From Gari tellinella (Eukaryota > Mollusca > Bivalvia > Cardiida > Psammobiidae): a stretch of DNA of 64,000 nt. Numbering within the stretch: position 1 is the first letter of the stretch; each line of letters opens with the position of its first letter. The DNA is taken from NCBI GenBank assembly GCA_922989275.2, contig OV277870.1:36142356-36206355 (forward strand), in the 5' to 3' direction. The notes beneath the pieces were generated by a model. That model was given only the letters and a program-made list of their open reading frames with translations. It did not search any database and had not been told where the DNA came from. Shown here in pieces: positions 10,961-20,934 of this stretch. The position numbers and the translations under genes are program-made.

Positions 10961-11240
10961 TTCTTGCGACTGGATGTAACAGGGTTCCAGACCATCTTAA
11001 CAATGTGTGTCGCAGTCTTCGGAAAACTGATTAAGAGATAAGTTTCTAGGGCAAAACTTAACTGGTCTTCTATCTAAGGGCTGTACTTGAGCCAAAAACT
11101 ATTATATAAACTTAACGTTTACTCAAGTTCATGTTTTGACCTATTATGCATGTACCATGCTCATGTGAACATACAGAAAGACATATGGGGAAGTTAGATC
11201 GTATAAGTGCAGATTCCGAATTTTCATTTCTACAGGTACA

Positions 11241-11276
11241 GGGGATAATTGTTCTTTCCCACTAAATGCGAAAGTA
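11241..11276. mobile_element. M1 left-end fragment
   Basis: CAGGGGATAATTGTTCTTTC then CCACTAAATGCG resembles the M1 left terminus. Nothing follows it. Confidence 0.35.
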
Positions 11277-11324
11277 CACGCATATCCATCGCCATCAGAT
11301 TTGAGCCTAATCATTCTATTTATT

Positions 11325-11830
11325 CATGAAGCAAATGATTATCAGTTGTCACCGATGAAAAGGGAACCGATTAACGTGTTAAACGTAGCTTTGTAATAAA
11401 GCTTTCCTGGCTTTGTTGATAATGATTATTATTAATGCTTCCCGGTTTATGCGTTTTCTTAGAACAAAGTCGTCTGTATGGTATCAAACCGTATATATAA
11501 TGTGTATTTATATACAGTCGAAACTCGATACTTTAAACTCGTTTAAATCTATCAAACCAGTATTTCAGAACTTGAATGTCGATAAGTCGATCTAAATTAA
11601 GTCGAACATACCCGTATTTCAAAGTTAAAACGTGGCTAAGCCACGTTTTAACTTTGACATATGGGTACCGGTATGTTAGAAATAGCGCGAGTTCGAAGTA
11701 TCGAGTTTCGACTGTAAATATTTACTTTTACTATATTTGCTATTGTCTGCTTAAATATTCACCGCAATAACATTGTCTACGTCAATACCATTGTCTGCAT
11801 ATTTATATTTAAGACATGTTCATTAATTTT
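11325..11830. repeat. Segmental duplication, copy B
   Basis: Paralogue of 10,340-10,860. Holds the M7 insertion at 11,515-11,714 and an unoccupied TTAA where copy A has M2. After the TTAA the flank aligns without gaps for 41 nt to copy A. Confidence 0.7.
11515..11714. mobile_element. M7 MITE, complete, 200 bp, TA-flanked
   Basis: CAGTCGAAACTCGATACTTT on the left, inverse ending GAGTTTCGACTG, TA at 11513-11514 and 11715-11716. A gamma palindrome (about 11,616-11,663) joins ATTTCAAAGTTAAAACGTGG to its inverse. Copy A of the duplication lacks this insert. Confidence 0.88.
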
Positions 11831-11952
11831 GATCGGTATATAATAGTCAAATACTTTGGATCCTGAGAAAGGTAGATCTAGCCGTTAGCTAGGAAGTTCT
11901 GGACTTCAATCATCAATGGCATTTTGAATATGTATCCAGATAAAAGCATTGG

Positions 11953-12060
11953 ACATGCTGAAACTAACGCAGAATGCTCCTTCGGGAGCATTCTGCTTTA
12001 AGTAAATATCTATCTTCAGAACTAGGAATAGGCTGCAAGGTTTTCACACTAGCTGAGATG
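11953..12060. mobile_element. M4-type fragment with short beta hairpin
   Basis: CGCAGAATGCTCC-TTCG-GGAGCATTCTG at 11,970-11,997 is a shortened beta hairpin, followed by an M4-like flank (TATCTATCTTCAGAACTAGG). Confidence 0.55.
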
Positions 12061-12089
12061 TATTTTAACATTCGAGTCTATAATACTAA

Positions 12090-12188
12090 GGAGAGGGGGT
12101 ATTCTCTCCTGCTAAATACGATATCCATTGAGCCTGATCAGATGCCAATTAACTCTATATTTGATCAGGTTCTAAACTGTATGTTACT
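12090..12188. mobile_element. M1 remnant
   Basis: GGAGAGGGGGTATTCTCTCC resembles a rearranged M1 left end. The decayed alpha1 arms are GAGCCTGATCAGATGCC and GATCAGGTTCTAAACTG. Confidence 0.4.
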
Positions 12189-12189
12189 T

Positions 12190-12735
12190 AGATTAAAATG
12201 AACTGTCAAATTTCATTTCAAAATATCTGTAATGTACTGCACTTTTACATTGCGCATTTTCTTTTTTATCGTTTTATTTAAATGGAAAATAATACCGTAA
12301 CCTTAACTGTAACATTTCATTCAAGTAGACCCATTAATACTACACAGAGTAAGTAAACGATGGTGCCAAAAAGCGCGGTCATTCATTAAGTTTGCATATA
12401 GTTTAATGTATTTTAATGTCGTATGTATCTATTTTGATTGTCCAATATTCTAATAAATTTCGCAAATCCGTCTAAAAACGTTCTGCAACTTACAGCACTT
12501 CTTACGTTCAAATAGTTTGTTGAGAGTTCAGCGTTTTAGCCAACCATTTTATCGTGTAAGGGCAATATATGATGAAACGACCGATGCAGTCTGTATCGCA
12601 TTTACATAATTGTGCATTTGCAAATGAATTCGCCTAAATTACAATGAAGAACACGTTATTATTTCTAGTTGAAACGAAACTAACCGCCAATGCAATACAA
12701 TAAAATGTTGAAAATCTTGATGATTCATTTTCTCA
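12190..12735. other. Mostly featureless
   Basis: Only an M1-like end fragment (AGAACACGTTATTATTTC, about 12,646-12,663) is recognisable. Confidence 0.4.
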
Positions 12736-12739
12736 AAGT

Positions 12740-12890
12740 GAAAAACAGTTTTGACTTTGATCAGTGTCACTGTCTGACACCCATTTCAATATTAATTTTG
12801 TTTAGTTTAAAATACCTAGGATTTAAATTTCATAAAAAAGACGACAATTTTTAACATAGATTGATGACGGCATGGCAGTTACGGGGTTAA
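12740..12890. mobile_element. M2b right-half, reverse orientation
   Basis: Runs from an alpha1 remnant through CACCCATTTCAATATTAATT and AAGACGACAATTTTTAA to TTGATGACGGCATGGCAGT and a final GGGGTTAA. Lacks the other half. Confidence 0.6.
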
Positions 12891-13262
12891 GGATGATAAA
12901 AACCGATTAATGTTTCTGGCATGATTGAATACGTCATACAATGATTGCCATTAATATTCCTTTGCCGACTAAATCGTTATTCATTAACATTTAAAGACGT
13001 TTTGGCACTTAAAATTAACTTCAAAATATACGTCCATCGCAATAAGTTTTTTGGTTATCTTAACTCATTCACCCCTGAAACTTAAAATAGACAATGTCAG
13101 TTTACATTTAAATGTAGTCCATTTTCTAATAACTTGGGAAGATTTTAACAATATTTTACAAAAAGACAAACAGTGTATACCCTGATCAGATGGCTTCAAA
13201 AGGAGCCCTCTGATCAGGGTCTACACTGTTTTTATAGGACAAGTGTACTCTTGTATGATTTT

Positions 13263-14013
13263 TTCGGCGGAGCTGACTGTTTTCTATTTAGACACACTTA
13301 ATTTATATTTGGCCACACATTTCAACCAATAATATTTGATCAGAAATTTAGAATTAAGAGCACCTGTTGAAACTGAATAGTCTGATTGGATAGTAGCCAG
13401 GGCTCCAGATAAGGGAATTGTTTCAAAACTTAAAATCTTTATTTGTGCATTAAACCCTGTGGTGTCACTATACATATGAATTGTCTCTTCGAGACAATCA
13501 AAATGAGTGGTAATACCATAGGGTTTGGTGCTAAAAGAGGTAGAAAAATGTGATTTGTTTAGTTTACTCACTCTTATCTGGAGCCCTGTAGGCTGGTTTA
13601 TGTCCCATTACAGTTTTACATGTTGTGGACTCTGGGTGTAAAATTTAGAGATACAGGCTGGCTTTTACTACACACTGGGCTGATGAAATAGGCCACAGAA
13701 GTTAATTATGCTTCTATTTTAAGATATGATGATTGTGGTGTATGCTATAGTTTGTTTCAAGAAACTCTATGAATGGAACAATAGATTAATGTGAGGATCT
13801 CCTACCAGTAGCTAGGATATGAGTTAAATTATTGTTTTGTTTTGCATTTCTGTACATGATAGTTTTGCATTTTAAATAAAAGTTACTGTTTCAATTGAAT
13901 ACTTGTATTTTTTGCTTTTCAATCCAAGATATTACAATTCTTTGAAAACCTCAATTTAATTCAATTTTGCACACCCATCTATATAGCCTTAGTTCAACCA
14001 CTCATTCCGCCGA
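13263..14013. mobile_element. About 750-bp insert inside M6, TTCGGCGGA ends
   Basis: Inverted ends TTCGGCGGAGCTGA and TCATTCCGCCGAA, placed inside the M6 element. No transposase frame. The short minus ORF 13,284-13,571 is unrecognised. Superfamily unknown; target duplication not clear. Confidence 0.5.
13399..13588. mobile_element. M9-type MITE, CAGGGCTCCAGATAAG ends
   Basis: CAGGGCTCCAGATAAGGG on the left and CTTATCTGGAGCCCTG on the right, about 190 bp. A 79-bp relative is at 56,310-56,388. CAGGG ends are typical of hAT-like elements. This is the third nesting level at this site. Confidence 0.7.
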
Positions 14014-14082
14014 ATATCTTTTTTAAAGATATTTCTTGTTTTCAATGACGAGTATACTCGTCGCTAGAGTTCAATGTGTTAA

Positions 14083-14683
14083 CTATTACAACACGTTGGG
14101 TATCTTAGACCGTATACTCGTACTAACACTAACAGTGGCCTATAACTGTTAGGTCCCCGACTAGTGCATACTGTGTTTGGTGCTTGTCTGTTGGTTTGTG
14201 TGAACGTATACTCCCTAGTAAATTGCCGATTAATCGTGATACTCGGCGGTTTACAATTATTGCAAAACTAAGAGCACCATTTATCATTCCTGTGAAATAA
14301 GCCCGAACCACTATTAAATTAATAGCGATTTTTACTCGATGATTCATCGCCAACATGTGCCGATTAAAACTTTTGAGTCCTATTCCCAACACTTATGTCC
14401 ACAACTTTAACGTTGGCCATAACCTTGGAACTACATGTGATGGACTTAATATTTGGTACGGGCACTCCTATAAAAAAAAGCTCTTGAGCTCAATTCAACT
14501 TGGGCTATGTCAGACAAAGGTCAGTGCCATGTAGATATCCACTTGTTGGCCTTATTCTCGACCATCAGCTGGACTAGTATTTAGTCTGTTTACAAATAGA
14601 TATTGTTATGGATTCGTCTCGTCATCTCTTTAAGGTCCAAACCGTTTGAAAATGTTCACAACCCCGCACATATCATGCAGACA
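14083..14683. other. No recognised feature
   Basis: A minus ORF of 87 codons (14,129-14,392) matches nothing known. One half-arm of alpha1 (CCAAACCGTTTG, about 14,637-14,648) is present. Confidence 0.4.
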
Positions 14684-14685
14684 TA

Positions 14686-14865
14686 CAGTTAAACTTTGAT
14701 ATCTCGAAGTCGGCTTTGTCGTACATACCCGTATTTCAAAGTTAAAACGTTTTAACTTTGAAATATGGGTGTGTTCGACTTAACCGAGCATGAAATAATG
14801 CAGTTCACATGTCGAACTATCGGTTAGCTCGAGTTACATGAGTTCGAGATATCGAGGTTCGACTG
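14686..14865. mobile_element. M7 MITE, complete, 180 bp, TA-flanked
   Basis: CAGTTAAACTTTGATATCTC on the left, GAGATATCGAGGTTCGACTG on the right, TA at 14684-14685 and 14866-14867. The gamma palindrome (14,727-14,771) joins ATTTCAAAGTTAAAACG to CGTTTTAACTTTGAAAT with its centre shortened. Confidence 0.85.
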
Positions 14866-15099
14866 TATTGTTTTTCCCAACTTTGTAAAGACATGTTGAT
14901 TATAGAATGTCGGTGTGGTTCTAAACTGTTTGACGCTCGTGAAGTTGTTTCTTGACACAAAATAGCAACATTCCGAAGAGTTGACGTAAACTGTAGGCAC
15001 AAATTCTGAGAAAAACATACGCTGGTGGTAAGAGCTTAATGTAACATGCTTATTTAGTATAAGTTTGGTTCAATCTAAATATAGTCAATTTGAGGTTAT

Positions 15100-15260
15100 A
15101 GAAATAGGATACCGACCCGCAACTAAACAATTAGATTGGTGCATTTAGCCATCGTAGCACTGTATAATCTCGTTAGGGCGTGGAAAGGGTCACCATTCTA
15201 AAAATGGCCAAATTCACTTATGCAAATATGTTATATATCAGGGACTGCGAAAGACAAAAA
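15100..15260. repeat. Dispersed repeat, copy 1
   Basis: Shares AACTAAACAATTAGATT, GGGTCACCATTCTAAAAATG and ATGGCCAAATTCACTTATGC with 40,215-40,430. Nature unknown. Confidence 0.6.
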
Positions 15261-15373
15261 GCCAAAGTGTCTGCAAAGTTCGTTCACACATGTACAACAC
15301 AGGTTAAACTGCTGACTGCATTTCTGTATTATATTGTCTCTGCACGTTAGTTATAACTTTAGTGAAGTGTCTA

Positions 15374-15734
15374 CAGTTCTTCCTCTCTACAACGACACCT
15401 AATGGGGGACAAAGAGTGTGTGTGTGTTGTTCGGAGTGTGTCGTTATAGGGAGTGAAAATTAAGAATTGGCTTACATTTGCAAACAGCTTGAATTCAGAT
15501 CAGACGCCGCGTCACGCGGCGTCTGATCTGGTTTCAAGCTGTTTGTCGCTGGTCATTTTATTTATTCTATCAAAATGTCCACTTATATGAAACTTCGATA
15601 ATAAACAGCAAGCGACATTTTTAAGTAGACGATATTACAGCAGTTAAAGCGTTGTCCTGTTGAAGTAAATGTAGCAATGGTCGCTGTAAGAAGGCAGTCG
15701 TTGTTGTGAGGGCCGTTGTTGGAAGGGAACACTG
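15374..15734. mobile_element. M3 MITE, complete, TA-flanked
   Basis: CAGTTCTTCCTCTCTACAAC on the left, GGAAGGGAACACTG on the right, TA at 15372-15373 and 15735-15736. The alpha1 hairpin (about 15,481-15,545) has apex CGCGTCACGCG and M3-type arms GAATTCAGATCAG / CTGATCTGGTTTC. Confidence 0.88.
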
Positions 15735-15835
15735 TAATTACTTTGGCCCGTTCATTCGAAATCAGCAATTGTTTGTGGGCTCTTTGCAGAAAGAACTGAA
15801 TGTACTATTAAACAACAAAGCGCATTTAACGTTTT

Positions 15836-17237
15836 TAGCTCACCTGACATGTAGTGCCAAGGTGATGTATTTTAATCGTCCTGTGTCCGTCGTCCGTCGT
15901 TGTCCGTCGTTCGTCCGTCCATCGTCTTTTCGTCGTCAACAATTTCTTTAAACGACATCTCCGAAACTACTGGATGTATTTTTTATCAAAGTTGGCCTGA
16001 ATGATCCTTACATGGTCCTGTTTCAAAGTTGTTCAAAAATGTCCGGTCTGTTGCATATCTAGGTCACAGGAACTGAAATAGATCGTTTCAATGAAAACTT
16101 AAAAAATCTTCTTGTCAAAAACAACAAGAACCAGAGCTTAGATATTTAGTACATGGTATCATCTATACGTCCTCTATCAAAATTGCTCAAATTTTGTCCC
16201 TTGGATCGAAATTGGCCCGGCCCCTGGGTAACCATTTTTACAAAGAGTTATATAGTGAAATCTTCAATCATCTTTTTCTCTGAAACTAATGTGGCCAGAG
16301 CTTTAATATTTGACATGGTGACACTTCTAGAGAACCTTTACCAACATTGTTGAAACGGATTTGGTCCGTTGCATATCTAGGTCGCAGGAGCTAAAAAAAT
16401 AGATTTTTTTTTCATTGAAAACTTTAAACATCTTCTTGTCAAAACCACAAGGACCCGAGCTTAGATATTTGGCACATGGCATTATCTATAGGTCCTCTAT
16501 CAAGAGTGTTCAAATTTTGTCCCTGGGGTCAAAATTGGCCCGCCCCGGTTGTCAACGTTTTACATAGAGTTATATAGTGAAATCTTCAATCATTTTCTTC
16601 TTTGAAACTAATGTGGCCAGAGCTTTAATATTTGGCATGGTGACATTCTAGAGGCCCTTTACCAACGTTGTTGTAACAGTTCAAGTCTGTTGCATATCTA
16701 GGTCACAGGAGCAAAAAATATTTATTTTTTCATTAAAAGTTTAAAAATCTTCTTGTCTGACACCACAGTACCCTGAGCTTAGATATTCAACTCAAAACAT
16801 CATCTACAGGTCCTCTAATAAGATTGTTCAAATTATACCCCTGTGGTAAAATAAGAACCCCATCCTGGGGGTACCAGTTTTACATAGAGTTATAAAGTGA
16901 AATCTTCAGACATATTTTTCTCTGAAACTAATATGCCCAGAGTTTTGATATTTGGCATGGTGACGCTTCTAGTGGTCCTTAACCAACAATGTTGAAATTA
17001 TTCTGACCAGTTGCATAAGCTAAAAATAGTTTTTTGTAATGAAAAGTCTTCCTGTCTGAAACCATGTACAAAGTCCTGAGATTAGATATTTGACAGGACA
17101 TTTCATTTGCAGGTTCGTCACTAAGATATTTTAGATTATGTCATTGGGGTGAAATAATCCCATTCCAGGGGTCATGCGTCCCTTGTCTTCGGTTTCCAAG
17201 GTGAGCGATATTTAGGCCCGCAAGGGCCTCTTGTTAT
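15836..17237. mobile_element. Repeat with AGCTCACCT end and internal tandem units
   Basis: Begins TTTTTAGCTCACCTGACATG and ends near CCAAGGTGAGCGATATTTAG, so AGCTCACC is inverted at the ends. Next to the left end is a (GTCCGTCGT)n stretch. The body is about four diverged units of 320-340 nt, each with TCTTCTTGTC, GGTCCTCTATCAA, TACATAGAGTTATA, GGCATGGTGAC and GTTGCATATCTAGGTCACAG. No protein is encoded. Confidence 0.75.
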
Positions 17238-17239
17238 AT

Positions 17240-17576
17240 GAAAACAATGTGTAGGATATTTGATGTATTTGTTACATCGGTTTTAAACTATGTGTTTGAA
17301 ATGGGTGGTTTCGATAGTACGAAATACAGTGAAATACCTCATTAAAGTGATGTTAACCTCATTTGGGTGTGAAACTATCAACAAGTAATGTTTATATGCA
17401 AGTCTAATCGTAGATATGAATAGGTAATACATTTAAATCTGGACAGATCCGGAATCCACCTAGGAGCTTTTACGTTCTTTTATGCAGTCAGTTAGCCTTC
17501 TTTTCAGAGGTCGTAATAGAGAGGTTTTACTGTAGAGCATCCAGTTTGATCATAGTTTAGTGTTCATGATTTGACT
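17240..17576. mobile_element. M5 right-end fragment in otherwise featureless DNA
   Basis: GTCGTAATAGAGAGG then TTTTACTGTA (17,511-17,535) is an isolated M5 terminus. The rest is unrecognised. Confidence 0.5.
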
Positions 17577-17577
17577 A

Positions 17578-17795
17578 CTGTAAACATGTATTTTTCGCGT
17601 CATGAATATTTTGCGTAATGTGAGTTTATATTAATTCGCGAATCCATGCAATATTTCTAGCAGGTGGTAGCTTAAAGCAGACTGAAAGTAAAGAAGAATG
17701 TGCCTTAAGGCACATTCTGCTTTACTATCAACCTGCTTTAAGAAGTTTTTTTTAAAAAATAGAGACATTCGCGAATCAACGCGTAAATTATATTA
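17578..17795. mobile_element. Element with TTCGCGAAT subterminal repeats and a beta1 hairpin
   Basis: CTGTAAACATG, then ATTAATTCGCGAATCCATG on the left and ATTCGCGAATCAACGCG on the right, flank a beta1 hairpin at 17,671-17,742 (apex GTGCCTTAAGGCAC). These outer repeats are unlike M4, so the beta1 cassette sits in another context here. Confidence 0.6.
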
Positions 17796-17974
17796 TTATA
17801 TTATCTATCAATTTGCATATCTGCCTACGTGGTGCATTCTTTTAACAACATGTATGGTAAGTGGTTGGGCGTTATTAGGACAGTACGTTAATAAAATGTG
17901 CAATTGGTCCGTTAGTGTTGTTCTGCACTCAAATTCAGGTTTTCTATATCTTAGTATATTTGTCATAAGCACAC

Positions 17975-18120
17975 AGTGTAGCGCTTAATCAAAGCTCATA
18001 GAGGGACCCTCTTAACTGGGTTTTCACTGTTTGTCATTTTACAATATATTGTTAAAATCAACCATGACTAGTCAAAACTGGACTAGATTAAATTGGAAAC
18101 TGGAATTGTTTCAGGTAAAA
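17975..18120. mobile_element. M6 fragment, reverse orientation
   Basis: AGAGGGACCCTC, GGTTTTCACTGTTTGTCATT, ACAATATATTGTTAAAATCA and AAATTGGAAACTGGAATTG follow the M6 order. Ends are lost. Confidence 0.55.
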
Positions 18121-18763
18121 TTCAAAAGCGTGCGGTGATACATGAATTGATGTGTAAAATGAACGTGTGATTTCATGATAAGAGGATTCATGTTGCTTCA
18201 TAAAAGGTATATAACGCCATATCGTATAATGAATATAGAGCTACTATTTCTGTACAAACGTGTTTGAATTACAAAAGCTAATGACTGTACCAACCAAATT
18301 GGGACTTGATCAAACGGAAAATACACCGGCGACCAAGTAGGCTTAACATTTATTAAGATTATAAGAAACCGCCAATATGTTTTGTTTTACATAATTATGT
18401 CATTTTAATGTTGCTTTTGTTGGTAACAAAAATCCCATTCCAACTGTAGTAAATAATGTATTCAGAAAATAAAGTGCTTATCCGATTCTATCTTGAAAAG
18501 TTTTGTATTATTAGTACATTTAATATGAAAATAACTGGTTTCAGGCCATTATATATGCACTAAAATTATTTTCAACAAAAGTTAAACTATAGAACGTATT
18601 CCGTTGCATAACATGTAACGTTAAAAACCTATGCAATAATGAGGAATTGAGACAGCCGCATATCAAATCCATTGAATCAAGTTCATCATGTAAATTCTAT
18701 ACACAGTCAATTGCTAGACAGGTAGATGGTGGTGATTTAGATGCACTAGGCAAGATAAGCTTG
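18121..18763. other. No recognised feature
   Basis: AT-rich; no hairpin or coding signal. Confidence 0.5.
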
Positions 18764-18767
18764 TTAA

Positions 18768-19007
18768 ACCTTTCATGATCAAATTATTCGGGATAGTTTT
18801 ACCCCTTCGCCGTTTTATTGTCATTTGCATCAGTATTGTTGTCTTCAAGACACGTTTTAAAGTTTTATTCAAGGTTGCATGACCTTATAAATACCGATAA
18901 GAGTATCAAACAGTTAAGGTCCTGATCAGACGCCGCGTTACGCGGCGTCTGATCAGGACCTAAACTGTTTGCAAACGCGCTTTAAGGGGTCATTGATAGT
19001 AAAAGGG
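18768..19007. mobile_element. M2 MITE, complete, 240 bp, TTAA-flanked
   Basis: TTAA at 18764-18767 and 19008-19011. Left ACCTTTCATGATCAAATTAT, right TAGTAAAAGGG. TTTTACCCCTTCGCCG follows. The alpha1 hairpin 18,907-18,971 has 31-nt arms with one mismatch and unusual AGGTCC / GGACCT in both arms. Confidence 0.92.
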
Positions 19008-19011
19008 TTAA

Positions 19012-19825
19012 TTACAGTTTGTTTTGCAGTTTCATTTCTTGGCGGTTTAAGCCAAATTTAATTTAACATCTTTTAACAATTATCTGAATGTGGAATTTAT
19101 TTTGATTTTATCTAGAATGCTGCTCATGAAAACGAGTGATAGATTATTCACGTGAAATGCCTTTAAGCTCTCTTTAATGTGTGTCAAGCAAGTATTTCCA
19201 GAATTGATAATGGCATATTTTTCTGCATTAAAGTTTTAAATAAACATTCCATACCGATGACTGCGAAATATTCAAAACATTTTAGGCTTAAGATGTTAGT
19301 TTATGAATCAAGAACGTAACGGATGATTATTCTTGATTGCTATGATGTTATTGCTTTGGAAATTTCTAAAACCAAATTAAACATTCAACAAAAAGCTGAC
19401 TAGATATGTTTTGATCTTGCTTTAATGAAAACATGCTACATTAGTTCCAAAGAGTTGTGCATTCCCTCTCTCGTTTTGCAGGATATTCCATTTGCAGACA
19501 TGTTTATCAATTTATTAAATTGGTTTTAGAGTTACATTGCTGAGCAGATCAGAAATTTCAAATAAAGACGGCTTTCGAAAAAAAAGCAAATGCCTCGCTG
19601 AAAGTTGGCACATTCAATGTAAAAATATTATCTGCTAAAACATTTGCCGACAGAAATAATCCATTCGAATGTATTAGATGAATATAACACAACATGCTAA
19701 ATAATGCCATTTTGGAATAAAATTATATAATGGTTGACATACGTCGTATGACAATCATTTTCTGTGACGCAGTGTTGTAAACCCAACTCCGTTTCTCATG
19801 CAGAAGACCAGTTTGCAGTTTGCAA
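19012..19825. other. No recognised feature
   Basis: Nothing beyond AT-rich sequence. Confidence 0.5.
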
Positions 19826-19827
19826 TA

Positions 19828-20068
19828 CAGTGGAGAAAATGTAATTCTTTCCCACGTTTACGCTAAAACTATTACTCCAATTGCAAAACGTTTAGAGCCA
19901 GACCAGACACCGGGTTACCCGACGTCTGATCAGGCTCCGAACTGTTTGCCACTCAGCTTAAAATGAATAGTCAGATTTGTTAACAATTTTCAATTTTCTA
20001 CATTTATTTGCAATGCGTTTGCGTTTCGTTTGCGTTTCAAACGAGAATTAATAACTTCTTCTCCACTG
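19828..20068. mobile_element. M1 MITE, nearly complete
   Basis: CAGTGGAGAAAATGTAATTC on the left after TA (19826-19827); right end CTTCTTCTCCACTG followed by CA instead of TA. The alpha1 hairpin (about 19,880-19,948) has GGAGCC-type arms with several mismatches. Confidence 0.85.
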
Positions 20069-20315
20069 CATCAAAGCAGAAAAAGTGTCAAGCATGCGTT
20101 GCCAATGGTGATGGATACTGCTTTTGGAATACCTGTTTTTTGCTGTACTCTTCATACTCTATACTTAGTATTTTCTACCGCCACGTGCTTGCTCTGCTAC
20201 TGTGTCTCTAATTCCTGTCATTTTCTGTAATACCGATTATCATTTGCTGTAGGATCCCTCCGCATCTTGTGAACATTAACCTACTTGTCTGACAATTGCG
20301 ATTTTGCAAAATTTG

Positions 20316-20380
20316 CAAACTGTTTGGATCCAGATCAGACGTCGCGGAACGCGACGTCTGATCAGGATGCAAACTGTTTG
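20316..20380. repeat. Alpha1 hairpin, unassigned ends
   Basis: Apex GACGTCGCGGAACGCGACGTC. The usual GCC is changed to GTC and the pairing base on the other arm has changed with it. Flanks 20,150-20,315 match none of the named families. Confidence 0.75.
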
Positions 20381-20494
20381 ACCCCGTGTTTAGAATTGTT
20401 AAACTAAAATTGCTGGACATTAAATGTTAGGAATAATTGCAGACACCCATTCTGAAACAGACGATATTGTCGCAAACGAATGGTCGACTCTTAG

Positions 20495-20701
20495 CATGCT
20501 GGGTAATATTTTCGTCTGTAACAATTGTCGTCTGATGCTGTTCTAAAAATAGAGTTTTGAAATTTTCTTTTTAAAACAAGGTCAGTGTTACAAACAATTT
20601 GGATCCTGATGAGACGCCGCTTGACGCGGCGTCTCATCTGGATCCAAACTGTTTGCAAAGGTGGTCACTGTGGGACATATTCGTCGCTAGCAGACGAAAT
20701 G
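20495..20701. mobile_element. M8 MITE, 207 bp
   Basis: TTAG at 20491-20494 (mutated TTAA) and TTAA at 20702-20705. GCATGCTGGGTAATATTTTC with CAATTGTCGTCTG on the left, CGTCGCTAGCAGACGAAATG on the right. Alpha1 hairpin 20,591-20,655 carries GATGAGACG / CGTCTCATC. Confidence 0.75.
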
Positions 20702-20934
20702 TTAACTACTGGTGTACGATAAATGTTGTCTAATGCCGATATAGCTCGCGGCCGTCGACTTGCTGACAAATGTGCACTTAGACAATCTTGCTACAGGATA
20801 GATGTTGCTCCAGTATCATATGCACACTTAAACATATTTAATCCGCGAAACAGTCGAACTTCGAACCCAGAAACATTGCGATAATAACTCCAACTAGTTT
20901 AATTTAGAAATGAACTGAATTTTTCGGCGTTTAT

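Larger units (their letters stand above)
13064..14078. mobile_element. M6 MITE interrupted by nested insertions
   Basis: TTAA at 13060-13063 and 14079-14082. Left end CTCATTCACCCCTGAAAC, right end CTAGAGTTCAATGTG. The alpha2 hairpin is at about 13,168-13,232. A foreign block (13,263-14,013) separates the two halves. Removing it gives a normal-length M6. Confidence 0.75.
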
